Assembly: GCA_900546665.1 (NCBI GenBank)
Contig: URDY01000038.1
Coordinates: 1-22,172, forward strand
Direction of reading: 5' to 3'
DNA: 22,172 nt
Origin: an uncultured Paraprevotella sp.
Lineage (GTDB): Bacteria; Bacteroidota; Bacteroidia; Bacteroidales; Bacteroidaceae
Shown in pieces: positions 7,535-13,766 of the stretch (positions are counted from its first letter, which is position 1; each line of letters begins with the position of its first letter). Both the position numbers and the translations under genes were made by a program. The notes under the pieces are model-generated. The model did no database searches. It was not told the DNA's origin and saw nothing but the letters and a program-made list of their open reading frames with translations.

Positions 7535-8362
7535 TTAAAGGCTTGTGACAACCTTATATTGTATACCGTTCCGTTCAAGTAACTCGCATACACGTTGCCG
7601 GTGGATATCCCTTTGGTGGGTTGGCTTGACCCAGCGGTCGAAGATGATAAGTTCAGGAATCGGATTGATTGAGACCGGAGCACTGTCAGGAACGGGCAGA
7701 CCCAATTGAACCTTTATATCGAACACTTTCTTGTAATATTCAAGCAGTTCAGAACGATATCTTGCGATAAAATCCTTATAACCTTGCATCTGATATACCA
7801 CTTCAGGATTATTGTCCGTCGCGTGAAGCATTCTGTTGTCATCCATGCGTTTTAGTTCTATAAACGTAAGACAGCCGTTTCTGCATTGAGTCAGGTCTAT
7901 GCGGATATCGTCCTGAGCATCATTATATGCAAACTCAGTGTCAAGATGAACAGTTCTTGAGTTTATGACCAACATGCCCTGTATGAACTTTTCACTCCAT
8001 TTTTCTTTAGCGTTGATGCCTTCCTCAGCCTTCTTTTGAGAGTACAGTGTCTGAATTCGTTCCATCACGTCATCGCAGATGTTTTCAATCCTGTTGCTGC
8101 ATTCTACATACAGATTGTTTCTTGAAGGTGCCGGTTCTCCGAGATACTTATGATGGGTGAACACTTGAAGCTTATTGTGTTTACTGCAATAATGTATTCT
8201 GGCGATACTGCCCCCTTCGAAATAGACGTTGACCTGATTGTCTTTACGAATGTCAATATAAAGAGAAGGGTTATTCTTGAATTTAACCCACCATGAAGGG
8301 TTCTTTTTCAGCTCTTCAAAGATCCGGGCATTCTCTTTTAATTTATCAAATGTGATGGCCAT
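7535..8362 (-). CDS. Putative PD-(D/E)XK nuclease of RecB-like type
   Basis: This is a 275-residue soluble protein with no signal peptide. Residues 140-195 carry the arrangement of a RecB-type PD-(D/E)XK nuclease: Glu143 in DTEFAYND, Asp156 in DDIRIDL, Glu169-x-Lys171 in FIELKRMDD, and a QxxxY motif Gln191-Tyr195 in YQMQGYKDFI. The N-terminal half (residues 1-120) is unrecognised; it contains WWVKFKNNPSLYIDIR, and a C-terminal PELIIFDRWVKP follows the core. It is a single gene facing the terminator at 7444, with a -7 element 134 bases upstream. It lies at the edge of a defence island (DUF1016 relic, type I restriction relics, AAA-DUF4276), so a role in defence or restriction is a reasonable inference. 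Activity and target are not shown. The motif match is direct; the family name is not settled. Confidence 0.7.
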   Translation of the reverse strand: MAITFDKLKENARIFEELKKNPSWWVKFKNNPSLYIDIRKDNQVNVYFEGGSIARIHYCSKHNKLQVFTHHKYLGEPAPSRNNLYVECSNRIENICDDVMERIQTLYSQKKAEEGINAKEKWSEKFIQGMLVINSRTVHLDTEFAYNDAQDDIRIDLTQCRNGCLTFIELKRMDDNRMLHATDNNPEVVYQMQGYKDFIARYRSELLEYYKKVFDIKVQLGLPVPDSAPVSINPIPELIIFDRWVKPTHQRDIHRQRVCELLERNGIQYKVVTSL

Positions 8363-8495
8363 AAGACTTAAGTTTAGAATCTATTGTTGTGACATTTTTT
8401 TGTTGCTGTTCACAGGCATGAAGAAATTTTTCTTTTCATACTTCTGTTTCCAAAGGCTTTGCTTTCTACTGTTTTGCTGTAAAGTCTACCTTTTG

Positions 8496-8503
8496 CAAAG
8501 GTA
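8496..8503 (-). promoter_or_regulatory. Bacteroidales -7 promoter element for the nuclease gene
   Basis: The minus strand reads TACCTTTG, an exact TAnnTTTG match, 134 bases upstream of the nuclease start. A TTTG lies at 8521-8518 on the minus strand. The implied leader of about 125 bases is long. Confidence 0.45.
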
Positions 8504-8603
8504 TATAAGAGATTTGACAAATGCAGCATTTTATGAAAGAAAAGAATGATGGAGTGCCAGATATAATGTAAAATAAGGCGTTTCTGCTTCTTTTGGTGAA
8601 CAG

Positions 8604-8894
8604 GTGCTGGTGTCGGCCGGTTTTGACTGCAACGGTGATGTCGGAAACAAGTATTGGATACGCCAAAGATTTTATCTTCTTTATAATAAGTGGTTTACAA
8701 TTCACCCACAAATTGTGGGTGAATTACAGGACAGCGCCAATTGGCGTATTCTTTGGAGGCATCATAGATATATCATAGACAAATGTTTCAACGAGTCTGA
8801 GAAGGCGATGTTCTTTGTACGAAAGACGTTCGAAAACGGTTGGAGCCGGAACGTCCTTTTGAATTTTATGGATACTATTCCAGGGCACCTTTAA
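8604..8894 (+). pseudogene. DUF1016 (YhcG-type PDDEXK nuclease) N-terminal-domain relic
   Basis: The frame reads WIRQRFYLLYNKWFTIHPQI, WRILWRHHRYIIDKCFNESE and FFVRKTFENGWSRNVLLNFM. This matches the N-terminal helical domain of DUF1016 proteins, whose usual pattern is RxFYxxYP, then SWSHYxxLL, then EAxxFYxxExxxxxWSxRxLxxQI. There is no proper start (it opens at a GTG within the domain), the beginning of the domain is missing, and it stops soon after the WSRNVL block. The normal RxGKAIxNF and catalytic C-terminal domain are not present intact. DUF1016 genes are frequent passengers in type I restriction loci, which fits the relics to the right. Confidence 0.72.
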
Positions 8895-9110
8895 GTGTTC
8901 ATCTTTAGCCGTAAACGGAACTTTACGGAAGAATTGTCGAATGCTAAAAAGATGGTGCTTGACCCAGAGGTAACTCATCGAAATCATATTTCCCATTCGG
9001 ATGAGAAAATAGAAAGGAAACCGGCATGCGATATGACGGTAACATTTCCTGACGGGATTGTTTTGCAGAGAGTACAGCAGTAGAAACTCTGATGAAGGTG
9101 GTAAAAAGAT
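8895..9110 (+). pseudogene. Unidentified degraded coding remnant
   Basis: The frame from 8895 continues directly after the DUF1016 relic and reads KRNFTEELSNAKKMVLDPE and then MTVTFPDGIVLQ before stopping at 9083. A shift of frame near 9067 gives ESTAVETLMKVVKRY, which reads naturally as the continuation of TFPDGIVLQ. It is therefore probably a once-longer protein broken by a frameshift. The first part could be decayed DUF1016 sequence. I do not recognise the second part. Confidence 0.35.
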
Positions 9111-9114
9111 ATTG

Positions 9115-9690
9115 CTACTTCTTGTTATATCCTATTCCGTCTTCTGCGGCCATTGAATAATCCGGTTTGTCACAGTGATATATTTTCGAATCATTTACAG
9201 TGGATTCATTGTCTGTCCATTGTTCGCACTGACGGATAACCGTTTCGAGAGCGTGGGCTGCCTCTTCTGGTGGATAATGGTATTTCTTCAGCAGGCGTTT
9301 TACCATTTTGCGCATGCCTGCGCGGGCAGATTCCTTTTTCTGCCAGTCTATCGTGCGATTTTTACGAAGATTCTCTGTCAGCTCCCTGGTCATGGATACC
9401 AGTTGGTCGTTGGTATACATATCTTGAACGGCCTGAGGCTTGGTCAAGGCGTCTTGTATTGTTTGTTGCCTATGATGGCATGCCATTCTTCAGGGGCTTT
9501 GTTGCTGGCTGTCATCACCACCTTTACTTTTTCTCCCCAGTCGGGACGCAGTTCCACCAGCTTGTCATAGATATGCATGGCTATCGTGCGCGAATAGGCT
9601 ACAATCATGGCTTTGCTTGTCAGTTCATACTGCCGGTTTTCTTCGTAGTGTTTCAGAATGTCGCGGCATAAGGAATCGATGGTTGCTGAT
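9115..9690 (-). pseudogene. hsdR: Type I restriction endonuclease subunit R (HsdR) relic with internal deletion
   Basis: Two HsdR blocks lie on the minus strand. The first (about 9690-9470) reads TIDSLCRDILKHYEENRQYE, LTSKAMIVAYSRTIAMHIYD, KLVELRPDWGEKVKVVM and PEEWHAIIGNKQYK, which belongs to the helicase part of HsdR. The second (9460-9115) reads LTKPQAVQDMYTNDQLVSM, NLRKNRTIDWQKKESARAGM and MVKRLLKKYHYPPEEA, which is the typical C-terminal end, and finishes at a TAG at 9117-9115. The sequence between them, normally a few hundred residues including the later helicase motifs, has been deleted, with a frame change at the junction. The N-terminal nuclease domain and first helicase motifs are also missing. 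It is non-functional. Confidence 0.88.
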
Positions 9691-9769
9691 TACCTTCATA
9701 CTTTTGGGCGTTCCCTCAATAGCCGAAGCCTGTGTCTAAGTGTTGTGATGAGTATAGAGTTGGTCCTTC

Positions 9770-9811
9770 GTACTTGTGGGGGTACTTATGGGGGAACTTG
9801 TGGGGGTACCT
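9770..9811. repeat. Three and a half 12-base tandem repeats
   Basis: The units GTACTTGTGGGG (9770), GTACTTATGGGG (9782), GAACTTGTGGGG (9794) and a partial GTACCT (9806) follow one another directly. On the minus strand they encode repeated QVPP, with one CAA changed to TAA. This resembles the TPQV-type linker repeats found near the C-terminus of Fic and related Bacteroidales proteins, so it is a coding repeat relic rather than a regulatory array. Confidence 0.8.
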
Positions 9812-10070
9812 GTCATTTCGGACTCTTTGAGTTTATCATACACGGAACTTCTGGATGTATTCGACTGATATACAACTAATCATCTTTTGCGATTCGCCAA
9901 TATCAATCGCTTCCTTAATATGCTTGCGGGCCATATCTTTCAGATGTTCCGAGGTCTTCAAACCATCGACGGCCTGAAGTCCAATCGCTGTTCGCCAAGC
10001 ATAAGCTTTCTGTCAGTTGCTGGATTCGCTTTGTCTGATATACTCTTTAAACTCAGTTATGGTTTTCAGG
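9770..10070 (-). pseudogene. Fic-family protein relic: N-terminal antitoxin-like segment joined to linker repeats
   Basis: The minus strand reads ITEFKEYIRQSESSN, a TGA at 10015-10013, then QKAYAWRTAIGLQAVDGLK, TSEHLKDMARKHIKEAIDI and GESQKMISC. This is the helical antitoxin-like segment seen at the start of Bacteroidales Fic proteins, where the helix blocks the AMP-transferase site. The Fic domain with its HPFxxGNGR motif is absent. The frame instead runs, after a shift, into QVPP-type linker repeats that normally lie far downstream. The premature TGA is consistent with a CGA-to-TGA change. It sits between the DUF4276 gene and the hsdR relic, a usual place for Fic genes in type I restriction loci. 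Confidence 0.68.
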
Positions 10071-10082
10071 TTTATTAGTTAG

Positions 10083-10727
10083 CTATTTTCCAACCGTTCC
10101 ATCCATTTTGAACAGGATACATTTTTCCCTGATTGTGTCCAGCCCTATTTCCATGGCTAGAAAAGCGCCGTCTGTCACCTTGTCATATCCGCTGACGGCT
10201 TTCTTCAACCGCTCCGAAGGTGCAGTAGCAGGGCTGTTGTTTATTTCTTCGGGAGTACTGAACTCGTTTGCTGCACTTTCCAGCTGTTTGTAGTCAAGCT
10301 GCTCCTTCGTAAAATTGTCGGGAAATACAGAAATGTCACTGAACAGCAGTCCTTCGAACTCGTGCAGCTGAATATAAGGGATAAATCTCGGACGCAGCTT
10401 TTCATCCATATCCAGCGACATCTGTTCGAACAGGTAGCGCATCCGTTCGTACAGATTGGATATTCCCTTTGCCTCCATCCACCCCGGGAAATGGTATGAA
10501 TCTCGGATGCGGTAATAGTCCACTAGCATGGAGACTATGCAGTCTCCTTCATTCAGGTGCTTGACAATCTGTTTCTTCAGGGTATTCCAAGCCACAATGC
10601 CGCCGTTCGAGTGCTTGATGGTAGGCGCTTCGAGCAGCATATCCTTGGACAGAAAATGACTGCGCAGAACGTCGTTGCAGAAAGCCTGTTCTGTTTCTCC
10701 TTCACAAACGATAATCAATCTTTTCAT
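10083..10727 (-). CDS. DUF4276 family protein (TOPRIM-like), partner of the AAA ATPase
   Basis: This 214-residue protein is read from the ATG at 10727, which overlaps the ATPase stop as ATGA, so the two are translationally coupled. An earlier start at 10793 would overlap the ATPase by 70 bases. The N-terminus MKRLIIVCEGETEQAF carries the TOPRIM-type glutamate (Glu9). An acidic pair follows at Asp70/Asp76 in LVDYYRIRD, and HEFEGLLFSD (Glu123, Glu125) follows later, all characteristic of DUF4276. TOPRIM folds paired with ABC-type ATPases form OLD/PARIS/AbiL-like anti-phage nucleases or effectors. All expected acidic residues are present and the frame is intact, unlike the neighbouring restriction genes. 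Which named defence type it belongs to cannot be fixed by eye. Confidence 0.88.
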   Translation of the reverse strand: MKRLIIVCEGETEQAFCNDVLRSHFLSKDMLLEAPTIKHSNGGIVAWNTLKKQIVKHLNEGDCIVSMLVDYYRIRDSYHFPGWMEAKGISNLYERMRYLFEQMSLDMDEKLRPRFIPYIQLHEFEGLLFSDISVFPDNFTKEQLDYKQLESAANEFSTPEEINNSPATAPSERLKKAVSGYDKVTDGAFLAMEIGLDTIREKCILFKMDGTVGK

Positions 10728-11779
10728 GTCGGCTGCCCTCCTTTCAGAATGTTCTGTTTCCATAAGTCGCCCAGCGTGTAGTCTTCCAGCCACGTTTCCA
10801 GGTGTTCGGCTTCCAGCCTCTTCATTACCGAGGCGCCTTCTGTCTGGTTGACGGTAATCACGTCTTCGGCGTTGAAGTTTGTTATCAGGTCTGCGCTTTG
10901 GGTAGCAATGATCACTTGGGTGCCTCTGGACGCCACCGACTTTATCAGGCCGGCCAGTTTCTGTATGGCCAGGGGGTGAAGCCCTAGTTCGGGCTCGTCA
11001 ATGATGATGACTTTGGGGGGCACCGGTTGCAGAAACAGCGTGGTCAGTGCGATGAAGCGTACGGTTCCGTCGGAGAGGTCTGTCGGGCCATATACAGTAG
11101 AACTGAACTTGTCTGTCCATTGCAGGCGGACCGTGTCGGCAGCGCTCACGTTGAAATAGAAATCGCTGAAGTAGGGCGCGATACTTTGGACGACGCGCAC
11201 AATCCGCTTGTAGGTGATGGGTGAATTCTCTCGGACAGCATACAGAAAAGCGGCCAGATTTTCTCCCTTCTCATACAGATAGTAGGCGTCGTTCACAATG
11301 TGACTTTCCTTGGTGAACGGAGAACTTTTGCCCGTATCGTGGAAATGATATTTCTTAATTTCAGACAGATATTTTTGGATGTATCCGCCCCTCGATAATC
11401 CGCTGTACGACTTGATGCAGGCCTCGTTGCTGAAGCTGGCAATGTCGGAGTACGAGCTATGGTATCCCAGTTTCTCTTTTGAGAACACAAACCTGTTGTC
11501 TCCTTCTTTCAGCTCAAACGAGTAGGAGATGTTCTTGAAACAGATAGTGGCTTCGATGGCATCCGTCGTCTTGCTGCCTTGGAAGAAGTATTTGTCCATA
11601 CCTCCGTTCAGCGCCACATATTCCGTCAGCTTCTGTTCGTACAGGCGGTTGAGGAATTCAAAGAAAGACAAGAAATTGCTTTTTCCCGATCCGTTGGCCC
11701 CTATCAGTATATTGATGGGGAGCAGATCGAGCTTGAGTTCCTTGAACGATTTATATCCTTTTATTTCTATTTTGTCCAT
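10724..11779 (-). CDS. AAA/ABC-type ATPase (AAA_21-like, OLD-related), defence-associated
   Basis: This 351-residue soluble ATPase starts IEIKGYKSFKELKLDLLPIN, the typical opening of RecF/OLD-like ATPases. It has Walker A GANGSGKSN (about residues 27-36), an ABC signature LSDGTVRFIAL (about 236), Walker B VIIIDEPELGLHP (about 258-270) and a switch ATQSADLI (about 294-301). The central region (about 50-220) is the variable insertion expected between the ATPase halves. There is no fused TOPRIM domain; instead that activity is supplied by the overlapping DUF4276 gene. Its own -7 element lies within a small palindrome 22 bases upstream. It likely acts as a sensor or regulator that controls the TOPRIM partner on phage infection. 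This role is inferred from family relatives (PARIS AriA/AriB, AbiL). Confidence 0.9.
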   Translation of the reverse strand: MDKIEIKGYKSFKELKLDLLPINILIGANGSGKSNFLSFFEFLNRLYEQKLTEYVALNGGMDKYFFQGSKTTDAIEATICFKNISYSFELKEGDNRFVFSKEKLGYHSSYSDIASFSNEACIKSYSGLSRGGYIQKYLSEIKKYHFHDTGKSSPFTKESHIVNDAYYLYEKGENLAAFLYAVRENSPITYKRIVRVVQSIAPYFSDFYFNVSAADTVRLQWTDKFSSTVYGPTDLSDGTVRFIALTTLFLQPVPPKVIIIDEPELGLHPLAIQKLAGLIKSVASRGTQVIIATQSADLITNFNAEDVITVNQTEGASVMKRLEAEHLETWLEDYTLGDLWKQNILKGGQPT

Positions 11780-11800
11780 AGTCTGCTGTTGTTAGTAGGG

Positions 11801-11817
11801 GCTATCGCAAAGATAGC
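11801..11817 (-). promoter_or_regulatory. Promoter -7 element inside a palindrome, upstream of the AAA-DUF4276 pair
   Basis: GCTATC-GCAAA-GATAGC is a perfect 6-base palindrome with a 5-base centre. On the minus strand it contains TATCTTTG (11815-11808), an exact TAnnTTTG -7 element, 28 bases upstream of the ATPase start. The palindrome may be a regulator's operator or may be chance overlap. It shows that the pair can be transcribed independently of the restriction relics. Confidence 0.5.
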
Positions 11818-11905
11818 AATTTTCTGTGAATAGCTGGGCTATTGGCTTATTGAAATTCACTTGCTGATTCTTTGCGATCACCACTATACAATCCTTTCGT
11901 TGCCC

Positions 11906-12443
11906 CTAAATATTCTTGTCGTCCACATCGGTGATTGCAAGTTCGCCCGACATAAGGCGGGGAAAGAGGGTGTCGCGGAGTTGGGAAAGAATTCTATTCT
12001 CATTTTTATTTATTACTATCCGCTGAAAATAGGATGTACAATATTATTAAATTTAATCATATTTTTTGCAGGAATTCCAATCAATGTATGTCTAAAATTT
12101 GGAACAGTTAGTTGCTGTTCCGATTTGATATGGTAATGTTTGCGCTATTTATTTTTGCTGAAGTTGTATATTCATACAAACCTTCATTTTCAGTTCTATT
12201 AGAGTAAATTGAATTCGACATTGCTAAGTCAAATCTTTTAAATAAACAGATGGTTGCCTCCTCCTGGAGTAATGAATGTAATATTCCCTAATTCGCAATA
12301 TTGAAGTTTGTTATTTTCACTATTTACAAATCAAGACTTGAATGAAAATTGCATATACTGTCCTAAATTTTCATAATACTGCGGTTCAGTTCGATTTTCT
12401 CGTCAAGAGAGGATAGGAAAAAGCTGCTTTTTTGCGTTTTAAT
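11906..12443 (-). pseudogene. hsdS: Type I restriction specificity subunit (HsdS) relic
   Basis: Three HsdS pieces occur in the right order on the minus strand. At 12443-12363, TQKSSFFLSSLDEKIELNRS matches the central conserved helix (usually LSxLDxKIELNxxIN). At about 12300-12250, LGNITFITPGGG resembles the start of the second target-recognition domain. At 12006-11906, NENRILSQLRDTLFPRLMSG followed by ELAITDVDDKNI and a TAG is the usual C-terminal helix and tail (RDxLLPKLMSGEI). Stops and shifts separate the pieces, and most of the second recognition domain is gone. No first recognition domain or hsdM is visible to the right. The intact AAA-DUF4276 pair sits between this relic and the hsdR relic on the same strand. 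Confidence 0.82.
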
Positions 12444-12556
12444 ATTTCCAAAGAACTTAATTTCAATAGGATGAATATGATTCTTTATGTATATAAAGGA
12501 TTTTTGTAGTTTCAATACAGGGAAATAGAACTTTGGTATGCCTTATCTCCTATAAT

Positions 12557-12607
12557 CCTATGCCAAAATTTGGAAATTTTCAAACCTATTCCTAATTTTG
12601 GCATAGG
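12557..12607. promoter_or_regulatory. 14-base perfect inverted repeat, candidate operator of the WYL regulator
   Basis: CCTATGCCAAAATT (12557-12570) and AATTTTGGCATAGG (12594-12607) are exact reverse complements separated by 23 bases, ending 47 bases before the WYL gene. The right arm covers a TTTG and abuts the -7 element at 12616. A protein bound there should block transcription, which suggests autoregulation. Confidence 0.65.
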
Positions 12608-12615
12608 TATCTATG

Positions 12616-12623
12616 TAATTTTG
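12616..12623 (+). promoter_or_regulatory. Bacteroidales -7 promoter element for the WYL gene
   Basis: TAATTTTG is an exact TAnnTTTG match 31 bases before the ATG at 12655. A TTTG at 12597-12600 inside the inverted repeat could be the upstream element, though the spacing is short. Confidence 0.55.
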
Positions 12624-12654
12624 TGGCATAATACAGACTTTAAATTCAGAACTT

Positions 12655-13563
12655 ATGGCAGCAAATAAATTCGGCCGGTATATATGGCTTATCGATTTAA
12701 TCAGATGTCACCCGTATATCACTTATAAGGAAATAAGCCGACGGTGGGAAGACTGTGGGATGGGGGACGGCAAACCGCTTCCGTGGAAAACATTCATGAA
12801 TCATAAGGATGCGGTGCAGAGTATCTTTGACGTGATCATATCCTGTGACGCCAAACACGGGTATGGCTATTACATCGAGGATAAGGAACGGTTGAGAGGG
12901 GATGACTTCCGGTCGTGGCTGATTGATTCGTATGCGACATTGAACCAGCTCCAGGCTAACCGGAAACTGGAGAAACGTATCTCCTTTGAGCATGTGCCTT
13001 CCGGCAACAGGTTCCTGCAGGTCTTTCTGCAGGCCATGCGTCAGAATAATGTGGTGGAGATCACCTATCAGGGATTCGATAAGCCTCATGCCAGTACGTT
13101 TCAGATTGAACCTTATCATCTTAAAATCTATAATCGCCGCTGGTATGTGATCGGGCGTGCGCCCTATTGGGATGATGTCAGGACTTATGCTCTGGACCGG
13201 ATACAGGATGTGACGGTGACGGAGGACCGGTTCGTCGTACCCGAGACTTTTGATGTAGACCAATATTTCGAAGGTTGTGTGGGGATCATCGCGGAAAAGG
13301 AAGTAGATATAGAACGGGTGGTCATCAAGGCATACGGTGGGTCGGGAAAATACCTGGCTACACTGCCTATTCATGATACGCAACGGAAGATCGCGTCTGA
13401 TGATGAGTCGATTACTTTCGAGATGTTCGTACGTCCCACTTTCGACTTTATCCAGATGCTGATGCAGCAGACGGATCAGATAGAAGTGTTGGAACCGCAA
13501 TGGGTAAAGGATGAAATCTGTCGTATCGCCGAAAGTATTTTGTCTTATTATGTCAAGTCATAG
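12655..13563 (+). CDS. WYL-domain transcriptional regulator
   Basis: This is a 302-residue protein. Residues 1-100 form a winged helix-like DNA-binding part (WLIDLIRCHPYITYKEISRR, then YGYYIED). A WYL domain follows at about 120-185: VVEITYQGFDKPHASTF, FQIEPYHLKIYNRRWYVIG (near residue 160) and TYALDRIQDV. A C-terminal WCX-type domain (VDIERVVIKAYG to the end) completes the usual layout. WYL proteins bind nucleic acids or nucleotides, and relatives such as BrxR and CapW repress defence operons by binding inverted repeats. Here a 14-base inverted repeat and a -7 element lie just upstream, suggesting autoregulation. It sits at the right edge of the decayed defence island and diverges from it. 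The controlled genes are not shown by sequence and may have been lost. Confidence 0.88.
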   Translation: MAANKFGRYIWLIDLIRCHPYITYKEISRRWEDCGMGDGKPLPWKTFMNHKDAVQSIFDVIISCDAKHGYGYYIEDKERLRGDDFRSWLIDSYATLNQLQANRKLEKRISFEHVPSGNRFLQVFLQAMRQNNVVEITYQGFDKPHASTFQIEPYHLKIYNRRWYVIGRAPYWDDVRTYALDRIQDVTVTEDRFVVPETFDVDQYFEGCVGIIAEKEVDIERVVIKAYGGSGKYLATLPIHDTQRKIASDDESITFEMFVRPTFDFIQMLMQQTDQIEVLEPQWVKDEICRIAESILSYYVKS

Positions 13564-13721
13564 GAGCAGGATAACCGTTGACGGATTTTTATGGCAAAGG
13601 AAGAATCGGGCTCACTTATGTCGTGTAGTTCTGTTAATGCTTGTGTATGATGAATTAGATTTAGGAATCAATATATTTTATTTCCGGAATTACACTGGCA
13701 TACGGTCAAGGTGGCTTGCCC

Positions 13722-13744
13722 GCCTGCGGGTCAAAACCGCAGGC
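13722..13744. terminator. GC-rich hairpin between the convergent WYL and LRR genes
   Basis: GCCTGCGG (13722-13729) and CCGCAGGC (13737-13744) pair perfectly around GTCAAAA, with a weaker CTTG/CAAG extension outside. There is only a weak T-rich stretch afterwards. It probably ends transcription of the WYL gene and perhaps of the convergent lipoprotein gene. Confidence 0.5.
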
Positions 13745-13766
13745 AGACAAGGGCCTATTATCATTA

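Noticed and set aside
9175..9671. Two overlapping plus-strand frames of about 130 codons
   Set aside because: They are antisense to the HsdR relic, which shows clear family motifs on the minus strand.
9770..9811. Short direct repeats as a possible CRISPR or iteron array
   Set aside because: Units are 12 bases with no spacers and encode QVPP linker repeats of a Fic relic.
11861..12136. A 91-codon plus-strand frame in the gap between the AAA and WYL genes
   Set aside because: It lies antisense to the HsdS relic, whose minus-strand reading has recognisable conserved motifs; the plus-strand product looks like no protein.
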